DNA of 64,000 nt from Clostridium algoriphilum. Lineage in GTDB: Bacteria > Bacillota > Clostridia > Clostridiales > Clostridiaceae. Below the pieces are notes generated by a model, which did no database searches, was not told the DNA's origin, and saw nothing but the letters and a program-made list of their open reading frames with translations. Of the stretch, positions 45,163 to 54,305 are shown in pieces. The stretch lies in the NCBI RefSeq assembly GCF_020443705.1, contig NZ_JAIZZK010000024.1, positions 1 to 64,000 on the forward strand. Direction: 5' to 3'. A program made the position numbers and the translations under genes. Within the stretch, counting starts at the first letter, position 1. Every line of letters begins with the position of its first letter.

Positions 45163-45909
45163 TTATAATCTCCTTTTTTCTAACTTTACTATAGCTTCAA
45201 GAACAGTGAGTATTTCTTTCTTTTCACCGAAAGCAGTAATACTTTCACCATCCACATAACTATTGATGTCATCTAAATTACCGTCATTTTCAACTACCAC
45301 ATTAAGTACGGACGCTGTTTTTAAGTTTCTCAGAGCCCCTATTACTAGCAGAGCAGCACTTTCCATATCTGCTCCTAGTATTCCTTTTTTACTCCAATAT
45401 TCATCTATTTCCTGTTCTTTATCTGTATAAAAACTATCATGACTTCTAATTTTACCGCAATAATAATTAAACCCTAGCTCTTTAGCACTTTCAATTAAAC
45501 TTATAAGAACATCTGTATCTGGCACTGCTGGATATGATACTTCTACATAGGCTTTTGAAGTCCCCTCATCTCGAACGACACCATTTGCTATAATAAGATC
45601 TCCAAGTTTAATGTTTGGTTGAAGTGCGCCACAGCTACCAATCCTTATTAGAGTTTGTACACCTATGTTTTTTAACTCCTCTACTGCTATACCTGTGGAC
45701 GCCCCACCAATACCTGTAGAAATAACCATAACTTTAACACCCTTATAAAAGCCGCTGCAACTTTTAAATTCTCTGTTAAATGCTATGTCTACTGAATTAT
45801 TTAAAAATTTTTTAACTCTATCAACCCTTTCCGGATCACCAGGCATTATTGCGTATAATGCAGCATCATTACTGGAGCATCTTATATGTGGTTGTATATC
45901 ATTTAACAT
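45163..45909 (-). CDS. udp: Nucleoside phosphorylase, uridine phosphorylase-like
   Basis: Splits nucleosides with phosphate. Seen: IMPGDPERVDRVKKFL at the N-terminus (phosphate loop), ISTGIGGASTGIAVEEL, IRIGSCGALQP and GADMESAALLVIG with the Met-Glu that holds the ribose. The 248-aa length and the motifs fit the NP-I family; the uridine phosphorylase call is likely but purine specificity cannot be excluded. GGAGGGTG precedes the ATG. It follows a 48-aa gene and the HAD gene on the same strand. Confidence 0.87.
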   Translation of the reverse strand: MLNDIQPHIRCSSNDAALYAIMPGDPERVDRVKKFLNNSVDIAFNREFKSCSGFYKGVKVMVISTGIGGASTGIAVEELKNIGVQTLIRIGSCGALQPNIKLGDLIIANGVVRDEGTSKAYVEVSYPAVPDTDVLISLIESAKELGFNYYCGKIRSHDSFYTDKEQEIDEYWSKKGILGADMESAALLVIGALRNLKTASVLNVVVENDGNLDDINSYVDGESITAFGEKKEILTVLEAIVKLEKRRL

Positions 45910-45944
45910 ATTTCACCCTCCATTTTATAATACTTACTAATCAT

Positions 45945-46091
45945 CTAATATGCTGAAATATCCAAATTATGTTTCTTTGCCAATCTAAGAAGTTCAATTT
46001 CATCTGCATTATCAACTGAATCAACTAGTAACATGCTGCCTGATATATCTGCCTTATTTAACAAATCTTTTTTTAATTTCTCATAATTCAT
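45945..46091 (-). CDS. Small hypothetical protein, 48 aa
   Basis: A short open frame with ATG behind GGTGA, coding a 48-residue acidic helical peptide (starts MNYEKLKKDLLNKADISGSM, ends LAKKHNLDISAY). It sits 25 bp after the HAD gene and 35 bp before the phosphorylase gene. No domain is recognised. The composition and ribosome site look like a real gene. Confidence 0.5.
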   Translation of the reverse strand: MNYEKLKKDLLNKADISGSMLLVDSVDNADEIELLRLAKKHNLDISAY

Positions 46092-46116
46092 ATTATTCAC
46101 CATTACCTTTCTTCTT

Positions 46117-46764
46117 TTAGTATTTTAGCTTTTGAACTAATGATATTAATTCTTCCATGCTCTCTACAATATAATCAGGCTCATACTTAAGGATCATATC
46201 TCTAGGAAGCGCACTCCATCCAACGACTACAGAGGTAATCCCCGCATTTTTGCCACATAGTACATCAAATTGAGTATCTCCCACAAGGATAGTCTCTTCC
46301 AGTTTACCTCCCAATTCTGCGAGGGCCATAAATGCTGGAGTAGGATCAGGCTTATGTATTTCTGTATCATCAGCTCCTATGATACTATCAAAATAATCCA
46401 TTAATCCAAAATGTTTTAATCCCATAATTGCTGAATTATTCAAACGAGAAGTGACTACTCCCAGCTTATATCCTAGCCTATGAAGCTCTGCTACACCTTC
46501 CTTTACCCCCTCATGAATGGTAATCAGCTTCTCAAAGTTTCCAAGTTGGAAAGTTCGATAAGTTTTAATTGCCTCGTAGCTATCATCGCCAAATTCCCTA
46601 TCTATAGTAAATTTTAAAATCTCTCCAAAGCTTTTAATAATCTGTTCTTTACCAACCTGTTTATTCAAGTGTTTTTTATAAGTATGTTGAAAAGATTGTA
46701 TAATTAATTCGTTTGTATCGAGCAAAGTTCCATCTACATCAAATAAAATATTCTTAATTGCCAT
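46117..46764 (-). CDS. HAD hydrolase, PpaX-like phosphatase
   Basis: Haloacid dehalogenase-family phosphatase. Seen: the nucleophile motif LFDVDGTLLDTNE, VTSRLNNSAI (motif II), KPDPTPAFMAL with Lys (motif III) and VGDTQFDVLCGKNAG (motif IV). A helical cap lies between residues 15 and 80. The 215-aa length and the sequence pattern resemble PpaX pyrophosphatase; phosphoglycolate phosphatase is an alternative. GGAGG precedes the ATG. Confidence 0.88.
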   Translation of the reverse strand: MAIKNILFDVDGTLLDTNELIIQSFQHTYKKHLNKQVGKEQIIKSFGEILKFTIDREFGDDSYEAIKTYRTFQLGNFEKLITIHEGVKEGVAELHRLGYKLGVVTSRLNNSAIMGLKHFGLMDYFDSIIGADDTEIHKPDPTPAFMALAELGGKLEETILVGDTQFDVLCGKNAGITSVVVGWSALPRDMILKYEPDYIVESMEELISLVQKLKY

Positions 46765-46805
46765 AAAAATATGCCTCCTAACTAAACTAATTCTTTATTT
46801 ACGAT

Positions 46806-47150
46806 TTAGAACATATTACCGTTCCATCCCCAATCTTTTATTTCATCGAAAACTAAATAAATACTATCTTTATTTATAGAAAGTTCTTCTTCAAATAAGC
46901 TACATACCTTAGCTGTAATAACTTCCTTATGTTTTCTTTCAGCTGTTCCAGCTATTTTTATCTCAACGAAAGCGGCCTTGTCTTTTTTGATTCCCCTAAA
47001 ATATAGAGTATGATCATCATTAAAACTTACCATTAGCCATTCTTCACTTTTACCTGGTATTTCGGTTATTATTTCACCTAACTTAGATTTTATTTTTTCT
47101 TTCTTTCCCTCTGTTAACTTTACAGTTAAAGTTGAATTTATGTATGGCAT
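46806..47150 (-). CDS. MIF/tautomerase-family protein
   Basis: A 114-aa tautomerase-superfamily protein. The N-terminal MPYINSTLTVKL places Pro next to the Met, the catalytic base once Met is removed. KSEEWLMVSFNDD and the alternating strands fit macrophage migration inhibitory factor-like proteins, including phenylpyruvate tautomerases. GGAGG precedes the ATG. First of four genes on this strand. Confidence 0.82.
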   Translation of the reverse strand: MPYINSTLTVKLTEGKKEKIKSKLGEIITEIPGKSEEWLMVSFNDDHTLYFRGIKKDKAAFVEIKIAGTAERKHKEVITAKVCSLFEEELSINKDSIYLVFDEIKDWGWNGNMF

Positions 47151-47336
47151 AATAATTCCTCCTCCAAATATTTATTGTTGTTATATGTAAATTTCTTTCG
47201 TCACTAATTATATTATTAACTGATGGGGTAAATAAATCAAGCCTTATGAGTAATTAATCTAGTGTTAACATTTATTTGTTATTATATATGTATAAGCTAT
47301 AAATGGCAATTATTTATGAATCGAAAGGAGTTATCT

Positions 47337-49424
47337 ATGCTTTTAACATTAAACAAACTATCAAAGAAATATACAATCGAAAAAAAGAAAAGTTTTAGTG
47401 CTCTACATTGCATAGATCTTAATTTTGAAAAAGGAGAATTCGTATCAATTCTTGGTCCTTCTGGTTGCGGCAAATCCACCCTTCTGAATATAATTGCTGG
47501 TCTTGATCAACCAAGTGAAGGTGATTTGATTATAGATGAAAAGTCTACTAAAAAATATAAGAAGAAAGATTGGGACTTATATCGAAAAAATAATATTGGC
47601 TTTGTTTTTCAATCTTTTAATTTAATTGAACATTTATCTGCACTCGAGAATGTTGAAATTGTAATGAATTTGATTGGTCTATCAAGAAAAAATAGAATTG
47701 ATCGTGCAAAAAAATTATTAAGGCAAGTCGGACTCGAAAAACATATGGAACACAAGCCTGGGGAATTATCTGGAGGACAAAAACAACGCGTAGCCATTGC
47801 AAGAGCCCTTGCAAATGATCCAGATATAATATTGGCAGATGAGCCAACTGGAGCCTTAGATAGGAAAACAGGTATTCAAATTATGCAACTTCTAAAAGAA
47901 ATCTCACAAAACAAGCTAATTATTATGGTTACTCACAATCGTGAATTAGCCTATGAATATTCTTCACGTGTTGTATCTATTTTGGATGGTAAAATTCAAA
48001 AGGATGAAATAATTAATGAATCTAGTAAAAATATTAAGAAATCAAAACTCAAGAAAAAAGATGGCAGTATGTCCTTTGGTGATGCAATGAAATTATCCTT
48101 TAGAAATATTAAGCAGAAGATGGGACGCGTTGCTATAACAACTATTGCAGGTTCAATAGGGATTGCAGGTATTCTGTTAGTTATTGGACTTAGCAGTGGA
48201 GCAACTGATTATATAGATCTTCAAACAAATTCTTTTGCTAGTGCTAACATAATACAAACATCTATGAAATTTAAGAATGATGCTATTCAAAAGACTAATT
48301 ATCCAAAAGATATAAAAATCTATGACAACATTAAGAAAAATCCTGATGTACTAAATATTAGAGAAGACTTAAATGTTAAAGATATCACTTCTTTTAACGT
48401 GAATAATAAAACAATAAAAGATATTAGCTTTAATTCTTTAGCTGGTCAAAATAATCATTCAAACATAGACCATGTACTCAAAGGTAATGTACCAAAAGAC
48501 AATAAGAATGAATTAATAGTAAATAAAGATATGGCTAAAAACATCATTGAGAACTATGGAATGAATCCAGATAAAGATGATTATACAAAAGCTATTGGTA
48601 AAAACATAGACGTAGTAATCCAGAGCAAAGCCACAAATCCTGTTACAGGAGAAGCCATCTCAGGTAAAAAATATACACAGAGTTTTAAAGTTGTTGGAAT
48701 TGTAAATGAGATAGCCTTAAGCTCAGCCGCTGTATATTATTCTTATGATTCAGTACATTCATGGCTTCAAAAGGATGGCTATTTTGTAGGAAAAGAAAAG
48801 CGAATGGTAAATGCAGAAATAGTTATAAAGGATGTTCACAACAATGAGAAAGTACTAAACTATATTAATAACAAGGAGAATGGCGGTATTGGCGAGGGTA
48901 AAATGACTAAAGATAAAGGTTTCTACGCAACCTCTCAAATAGTTATGGTTAAAATTGCTATTAAAACTTTAATTGATTTAGCTCAAGCAGTTATGATTAT
49001 ATTTATTTCAGTAGCATTAATAGTTTCAGCAATTTTAATAGGCATTGTAATTTTCTCAAGTGTACTTGAGCGTAAAAAGGAAATAGGAATATTAAAAGCT
49101 GTAGGAGCAAGGAACAAAGATATTGCTAGAATTTTCAAAGCTGAATCTGCGTTAATTGGCCTTTTTGCAGGAATAACCGGAGTCATAGTCGCTTTTATAA
49201 TACAACCAATAGCAAACAAAATGATTAATAATATTTTAAACATTAATGCGAATAATATTGTAAATATTCCACTATCAAGTATTCCTTTTACAGATATCAA
49301 AATCCCCTTTATAACTATTATCGCTCTAATATGTATAAGTGTATTAGTCGCAGTTTTAGCAGGACATTTTCCATCTAAAAGAGCAACTAAAATTAAAGTT
49401 ATTGACGCATTACGTGATGAATAG
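47337..49424 (+). CDS. ABC transporter, fused ATPase and FtsX-type permease (first of a pair)
   Basis: A 695-aa half-transporter. The ATPase (about residues 1-225) shows GPSGCGKST, LSGGQKQRVAIARAL, ADEPTGALD and MVTHNREL. A membrane segment follows (about 265-285), then an extracytoplasmic domain of some 230 residues, then three C-terminal membrane segments with the FtsX core (ERKKEIGILKAVGARNKDIA). This is the MacB/LolD-fused architecture common for peptide or lipid export and bacitracin-type resistance in Firmicutes. The start at 47337 is set by AAAGGAG; the frame to 47262 is not supported. It lies 12 bp before its partner. Confidence 0.88.
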   Translation: MLLTLNKLSKKYTIEKKKSFSALHCIDLNFEKGEFVSILGPSGCGKSTLLNIIAGLDQPSEGDLIIDEKSTKKYKKKDWDLYRKNNIGFVFQSFNLIEHLSALENVEIVMNLIGLSRKNRIDRAKKLLRQVGLEKHMEHKPGELSGGQKQRVAIARALANDPDIILADEPTGALDRKTGIQIMQLLKEISQNKLIIMVTHNRELAYEYSSRVVSILDGKIQKDEIINESSKNIKKSKLKKKDGSMSFGDAMKLSFRNIKQKMGRVAITTIAGSIGIAGILLVIGLSSGATDYIDLQTNSFASANIIQTSMKFKNDAIQKTNYPKDIKIYDNIKKNPDVLNIREDLNVKDITSFNVNNKTIKDISFNSLAGQNNHSNIDHVLKGNVPKDNKNELIVNKDMAKNIIENYGMNPDKDDYTKAIGKNIDVVIQSKATNPVTGEAISGKKYTQSFKVVGIVNEIALSSAAVYYSYDSVHSWLQKDGYFVGKEKRMVNAEIVIKDVHNNEKVLNYINNKENGGIGEGKMTKDKGFYATSQIVMVKIAIKTLIDLAQAVMIIFISVALIVSAILIGIVIFSSVLERKKEIGILKAVGARNKDIARIFKAESALIGLFAGITGVIVAFIIQPIANKMINNILNINANNIVNIPLSSIPFTDIKIPFITIIALICISVLVAVLAGHFPSKRATKIKVIDALRDE

Positions 49425-49436
49425 GAGGACTAACAA

Positions 49437-51500
49437 ATGTTAAAAATTAAGAATTTAAGAAAAACATATAAAATTACAAAACACAAAATTATAGCATTAG
49501 ATAATATTTCTTTTGATTTACCTAATGGAAAGTTAGTAGCAATTGTTGGACCTTCCGGTTGTGGAAAAACAACAATGATGAATCTGATAGGAGCTTTAGA
49601 TGCTGATTTTGAAGGTGATGTAATTGTTAATGGAAAATCTTTAAAAGCTGCAGGTGAAAAAGAAATTGACACTTATAGAAAAAACACAGTTGGGTTTATT
49701 TTTCAACAGTTTAACTTACTTAATTCATTAACAGCAATTCAAAATATTGATATAGCCTTAGATTTATCCGGCACTACCAAGGAAAATAAAACAAAAAAAG
49801 GACATAATCTACTCTCAAGAGTAGGACTAACAGATCAAATAAATAAGAAAGTAAACCTGTTATCTGGAGGACAACGTCAAAGGGTAGCTATTGCGCGCGC
49901 TCTAGCTAATGATCCACAAATTATTTTAGCAGATGAACCAACTGGAGCTCTGGATGTTGAAACGGGAAAACAAGTTATGGAATTATTAAAAGAGATATCA
50001 AAAGAAAAGCTTGTATTAATGGTTACCCATGCACCAGAACTCGCAAAAGCTTATGCTGATATAATTGTGGAAATGGAAGATGGAAAAGTAATTTCAATTG
50101 AAGAAAATACGGCTTCGATTTCAACCGCTGCGTCTAGTTCTAAAAAAATAGAAACAAAATCAAAAATGTCCTTTTATACCGCCTTTAAGATGTCACTTCG
50201 TAACGCATGGCTTAAAAAAGGAAGGACTCTAGCAACAGCTATTGGTACTTCTATAGGCATTTGTGGAATTTCCTTAGCTTTAGCTATTACATCTGGTACT
50301 ACTCATTCGGTTAACACTCAAATCAAAGGTATATTTCCATCAAACGCTATAACCGTAGGCTTAAAGGAGAATGGAGACAAAATAAACAATATCAAACCTT
50401 TAAAATATAGTGATATAAATTCAGTTTTATCTTTAAATAGTAATATATATGCTTATAACTTTGAAATTGAAGGCAAAGGAATGCCCCTTTCATATTTTTA
50501 TTCTTTAGATGAGAACATAATAAAAGATAAAGATTTAATGAGCAAAATGTCAGATCAAACTACTAAAGAAAAATTGGCTACAATAATGTCCCCATCAGTG
50601 CTCGCAGATGTTAAAAATGATATCCAGTATGGCAACCTTCCAAAGAAGGGTTCCACAAATGAAATTGTTATTTCACTTTCCACTGCTAAGAATTTAGAGA
50701 AAAATGGTGGCAATCTTAAAGCCTTAATCGGTAAAAGCATATATGTTCGCTATCTAAAGAATGGATTTAACCCTAATAGTAACCAAGTAAGCAACACGGA
50801 AACACCTATTGTTAGAACCTGGAAAATAGCTGGGATTGCTAATACTACAACTTTAATAGATACATATTATGCAACAAGTCCTTGGTTAATTAATTTTTAT
50901 GAGAAAGAGTTTAAAATAGATAAAAAGGCGCTAAAAAGCGATTTTTTAGTTGTATATTTAAAAAACACTAAAAATCTAGACTCCGATTTACAAACATTAA
51001 ATAAGTCCCAAAATAAATATAAATTTGAACTAACAGGTAAAACTATATCAGCTCAAGTTGAAGGAGCAATGAAACAAGTGCGTTATGCATTGCTAGGATT
51101 TGCTGGAGTATCAGTTGTTGTAGCTGCTCTCATGATATCAATTGTTGTGTATATTTCTGTTCTTGAAAGAACTAATGAGATAGGCATTCTTCGTGCAGTG
51201 GGGGCCCGAAAGAGAGATATTTTGAACGTTTTCGTTGCAGAATCCTTCATTATTGGTGTGTTATCTGCAGGCATAGGACTACTGCTTACTTTAGGTATAT
51301 CTAAAGTCATAAATTCAGTAGTTTATGGTTACTTGAAAAATGCTATTCCAAATGCTCCTTATATGGAAGTAGCTAAATTACCCCTTAATGATGCTGGTTT
51401 AATTATGTTATTCTGCATAGTATTAAGTATGATTGCAGGTTTTTATCCATCTTTAAAGGCTTCAAAAATGGACCCTATAGATGCATTAAGAGGTAAATAA
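49437..51500 (+). CDS. ABC transporter, fused ATPase and FtsX-type permease (second of a pair)
   Basis: Same architecture as its upstream neighbour, 687 aa: GPSGCGKTT, LSGGQRQRVAIARAL, ADEPTGALD and MVTHAPEL, then a membrane segment near residue 265, a large extracytoplasmic part and a C-terminal FtsX core (ERTNEIGILRAVGARKRDIL). The pair diverges in the extracellular domains but matches closely in the ATPase, so a heterodimer is likely. GGAGG lies between the two genes. No two-component system sits beside it, so the inducer is unknown. Confidence 0.88.
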   Translation: MLKIKNLRKTYKITKHKIIALDNISFDLPNGKLVAIVGPSGCGKTTMMNLIGALDADFEGDVIVNGKSLKAAGEKEIDTYRKNTVGFIFQQFNLLNSLTAIQNIDIALDLSGTTKENKTKKGHNLLSRVGLTDQINKKVNLLSGGQRQRVAIARALANDPQIILADEPTGALDVETGKQVMELLKEISKEKLVLMVTHAPELAKAYADIIVEMEDGKVISIEENTASISTAASSSKKIETKSKMSFYTAFKMSLRNAWLKKGRTLATAIGTSIGICGISLALAITSGTTHSVNTQIKGIFPSNAITVGLKENGDKINNIKPLKYSDINSVLSLNSNIYAYNFEIEGKGMPLSYFYSLDENIIKDKDLMSKMSDQTTKEKLATIMSPSVLADVKNDIQYGNLPKKGSTNEIVISLSTAKNLEKNGGNLKALIGKSIYVRYLKNGFNPNSNQVSNTETPIVRTWKIAGIANTTTLIDTYYATSPWLINFYEKEFKIDKKALKSDFLVVYLKNTKNLDSDLQTLNKSQNKYKFELTGKTISAQVEGAMKQVRYALLGFAGVSVVVAALMISIVVYISVLERTNEIGILRAVGARKRDILNVFVAESFIIGVLSAGIGLLLTLGISKVINSVVYGYLKNAIPNAPYMEVAKLPLNDAGLIMLFCIVLSMIAGFYPSLKASKMDPIDALRGK

Positions 51501-51503
51501 TAG

Positions 51504-51540
51504 AAAGGGGAGAATGCTTTTCCTCCCCTTAAATATTTTT
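51504..51540. terminator. Terminator between the ABC pair and gpmA
   Basis: AAGGGGAG pairs with CTCCCCTT and is followed by a T-rich tail. The tail overlaps the gpmA end. Confidence 0.7.
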
Positions 51541-52260
51541 TAATATTTTTTCTTCAGGTAGTTCACCATCTATCCCTAAATAATAGTGCCTAATAGGCTT
51601 CAAATTATCATCTAGTTCATATACAAGTGGAACTCCTGTAGGTATATTTAAACTTACAATATTATCACTTGATATATTATCAAGGTATTTTACTAAGGCT
51701 CTTAAAGTATTTCCATGTGCAGAAATTATAACCTTTTTACCTTCTTTAATTCGAGGTTCTATTTCCTTAAACCACTCATCCATTACCCTCTTTACTGTAT
51801 CCTCTAAACTCTCAGTTGTAGGAATTTCTTCTTGTCTTAATCCTTTGTATTTTAACTCATTGCCAGGATATCTATCATCAGTTTTCAAAAGTTCTGGTGG
51901 TCTTACAGCTACATATCTTCTCCATTTGTGAACTTGTTCATCTCCATATTTCTGTGCAGTTTCTGCTTTATTTAAGCCTTGCAGAGCACCATAATGCCTT
52001 TCGTTTAGCTTCCAAGACTTATATACAGGAATCCACATTAAATCCATCTCATGCAATACAATCCAAAGAGTTCTTATTGCCCTTTTTAGTACTGAAGTAT
52101 ATGCTAAGTCAAAAATATAACCATTTTTTTTAAGTATTTGTCCTGCTTTTCTTGCTTCAATTAACCCATTCTCTGATAAATCTACATCTGTCCAACCTGT
52201 AAACCTGTTTTCCTTGTTCCAATCGCTTTCACCATGTCTTATTAATACAAGCTTTATCAA
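51529..52260 (-). CDS. gpmA: 2,3-bisphosphoglycerate-dependent phosphoglycerate mutase
   Basis: Glycolytic enzyme interconverting 3- and 2-phosphoglycerate. Seen: the catalytic His in [42 protein letters not shown] with the catalytic Glu/Arg, and [12 protein letters not shown] with the second His. I start at TTG 52260, giving [12 protein letters not shown], because the GGGAGTG ribosome site overlaps the GTG at 52269. The 243-aa length is normal. Confidence 0.93.
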   Translation of the reverse strand: MIKLVLIRHGESDWNKENRFTGWTDVDLSENGLIEARKAGQILKKNGYIFDLAYTSVLKRAIRTLWIVLHEMDLMWIPVYKSWKLNERHYGALQGLNKAETAQKYGDEQVHKWRRYVAVRPPELLKTDDRYPGNELKYKGLRQEEIPTTESLEDTVKRVMDEWFKEIEPRIKEGKKVIISAHGNTLRALVKYLDNISSDNIVSLNIPTGVPLVYELDDNLKPIRHYYLGIDGELPEEKILKNI

Positions 52261-52527
52261 CTTAATCACTCCCTATTCATTTAACACATTGTGTTCATTT
52301 TAGAATTTTATAATTATAATATACTATACCTTGTTATATATTTCCATTAATGACTAAAAATTATTAAAGATAATACTCTAATTATCTTTAATATTACTCG
52401 AAGTAAACAATTTTGTTAGGTATGTTATAAAAAGCCCAAAATTATTTACTGCCTTGAATAGGTGTAAGATTAGCAATAGCATTAACATACTTTACTCTTA
52501 CTATTAAACAAATTTTGATATATGGCA
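52261..52527. other. Intergenic region upstream of gpmA
   Basis: A perfect 13-bp inverted repeat (TATTAAAGATAAT and ATTATCTTTAATA, 6-nt loop) lies at 52362-52393, with T-rich sequence following on the minus strand. It could be a second terminator or an operator for gpmA. Nothing else is recognised. Confidence 0.45.
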
Positions 52528-52570
52528 TAGTAAAACAGGCATACTCCCTAAGATATGCCTGTTTTACTAT
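52528..52570. terminator. Terminator behind the 75-aa hypothetical gene
   Basis: TAGTAAAACAGGCATA pairs perfectly with TATGCCTGTTTTACTA. Confidence 0.8.
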
Positions 52571-52573
52571 AGC

Positions 52574-52801
52574 TTATAAAAAATTTGCAATTTTATAACT
52601 TCCATCACTGTTATCCTCTGTGCTATCTTGTTTTAGTCTAACCTTACTCACATTTTCTAATGATGTCGCATCAGTGCGTTTTTCAAGAAGTAGATCTCTT
52701 ATACTATGACTTTCTGCTATCTTATTTAGAGCCTCTATTGCATTAGATTTTTGCAATTTATCACGCTCTTCATTATAATTTATATAATTATTGTGTGGCA
52801 T
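52574..52801 (-). CDS. Hypothetical protein, 75 aa
   Basis: Small hydrophilic protein not recognised. One helical stretch (RDKLQKSNAIEALNKIAESH) and a disordered, acidic second half. A very strong GAGGAGGG ribosome site and its own terminator support it as a real gene. Confidence 0.6.
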   Translation of the reverse strand: MPHNNYINYNEERDKLQKSNAIEALNKIAESHSIRDLLLEKRTDATSLENVSKVRLKQDSTEDNSDGSYKIANFL

Positions 52802-52921
52802 ATAAATCCCTCCTCTTTCTTTAAATTTTAATGCTATTATCTTATGCTTTTTTAATTATTAGAATACTATGAGATTATTGGAACTTATCAAATATTTTTA
52901 AACTTTATGCCGTATATGCAA

Positions 52922-52970
52922 GAAAGCCAGGAAAATTTAATCAATTTCAGATTAAAAATTCCTGACTTTC
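52922..52970 (-). terminator. Probable terminator behind the DUF1186-like gene
   Basis: GAAAGCCAGGAAAATTTAATC pairs with GATTAAAAATTCCTGACTTTC apart from two mismatches; it lies about 70 bp past the stop. Confidence 0.55.
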
Positions 52971-52998
52971 AATATAGAACATCTTTAGCCACACGTTT

Positions 52999-53036
52999 AG
53001 TGCCATGGCGACCTATATAACGAGGCACTTCGCCAT
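52999..53036 (-). repeat. Interleaved inverted repeats just past a TAG stop
   Basis: On the minus strand the order is ATGGCGA, AGTGCC, a 12-nt spacer, TCGCCAT, GGCACT, so two stems interleave as in a pseudoknot or as two alternative hairpins. It starts 4 nt past the TAG of the gene at 53041. The patch has higher GC than its surroundings, and the frame remains open across it for 23 codons. Confidence 0.5.
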
Positions 53037-53040
53037 CCCA

Positions 53041-53892
53041 CTACTTTTTTCTTTGCTTCTTTTTAGTAGCTTTAACATGCTTCTTTTTAGTTTTATTTTT
53101 ATTTTTGTTCATCTTATTAATTCCTTGCATAAATTGTGATTTAGGCTCACTAGTATTTCTAGTAAAACATCCCCAGCAACCTAATTCTTCTATAGTATCC
53201 TTAAAGAATGCGTATCCTTCTTCTTTTAACTTTGGAAATTTTTCTACGTCGTGGATTTTAATAGCTCCATCAACCTCTTCTAGAGATATACACTCCTCAT
53301 CTACTAACTCATCTTCATAAGCTTTCTTTATATGTTCATATAATTCACTAGGGCCTACTTCACAAGAATCATATATAAGTTCATTCCAAACTTGTGAAAA
53401 TTCCCTTTCAAGTTTTCCTTCAAATAAACTTTTATAATATTCAATAATTTCACCTTGGGATAAAACGCCTTCTCCTAAAAGTACAATAAAGGATTTTATA
53501 GCAGCACATCTAACATATTCATTAACACTGTTGTCTTCAACTAATCTTTTTAATGGCTCTGTGTCTCCACCACAAACTGATGCTAAAATTTTATGTAAAT
53601 CTTCTGTAAGATACTCACCAAAAATATCATCTGGAATCTCCTTTGGCAAACTAACTAAATCTACAATTAGCTTAAAACTTTTATTTTCTTTGAACTGTGC
53701 TAACAAGAAAGTTGCATATATGTGTGCAAAATAATTATGATTTTCTAAAACATCTTCATAATTTTCCTTTGCATTTTTTAATATATCAAGTAATTCAGGT
53801 ATGAGTTCCTCTTTGCGGTTTATTATTTCCTTTAATTGTGCTTCTGGAAATTCCCCATTATTATACTCAATTTCTTTAAGTATTGCATTCAT
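53041..53892 (-). CDS. DUF1186-like protein with lysine-rich tail
   Basis: A 283-aa alpha-helical protein resembling DUF1186 proteins (HNYFAHIYATFLLAQFKE, helical repeats, then CGGDTEPLKRLVED). A Cys-containing GCWGCF near residue 250 and a basic Lys tail (KTKKKHVKATKKKQRKK) end it. Family members often end in a zinc-binding SEC-C motif, which is absent. AAGGAG precedes the ATG at 53892; the frame to 53913 would place that site inside the gene. Function unknown. Confidence 0.7.
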   Translation of the reverse strand: MNAILKEIEYNNGEFPEAQLKEIINRKEELIPELLDILKNAKENYEDVLENHNYFAHIYATFLLAQFKENKSFKLIVDLVSLPKEIPDDIFGEYLTEDLHKILASVCGGDTEPLKRLVEDNSVNEYVRCAAIKSFIVLLGEGVLSQGEIIEYYKSLFEGKLEREFSQVWNELIYDSCEVGPSELYEHIKKAYEDELVDEECISLEEVDGAIKIHDVEKFPKLKEEGYAFFKDTIEELGCWGCFTRNTSEPKSQFMQGINKMNKNKNKTKKKHVKATKKKQRKK

Positions 53893-54305
53893 AAAATAAA
53901 ACTCCTTCTTCATTTGAATTTTAACCGTTTGTATTATTTTCTTGATCTTTTATATTCTCCGGATGTTGTTATCCTTTTATAACTAAACTTGCTCATGGAT
54001 CTACTTTCAACTTTATTATATCCTCTTTTCATGTCTTATGCACTATATACCTAAACACTAATATAATATGTTCAATATCCCTATTTAATAATTCAAATTC
54101 CTATAATTCCTCATGGAATCCATTATTCATTTTTTCATTTATCGTAAGTTATAGCTCCACTCTCATTACTTATATTGTTGATTTCATATCGATTTAATAT
54201 TCAGAATATTTCATTATGTAATTTTTGTATGTTGACGTTTATTCGTTTTTTTGATAAAATATTCATGTCAATCAATCGAAATCAAACTTACATGGAGGAA
54301 AATAC
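53893..54305. other. Divergent intergenic region
   Basis: Contains the promoter of the symporter gene near its right end. No other gene, RNA or repeat is supported. Confidence 0.4.
54232..54260 (+). promoter_or_regulatory. Promoter of the dicarboxylate/glutamate symporter gene
   Basis: TTGACG (54232-54237) and TAAAAT (54255-54260) are 17 bp apart, 45 bp before the ATG. Confidence 0.65.
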
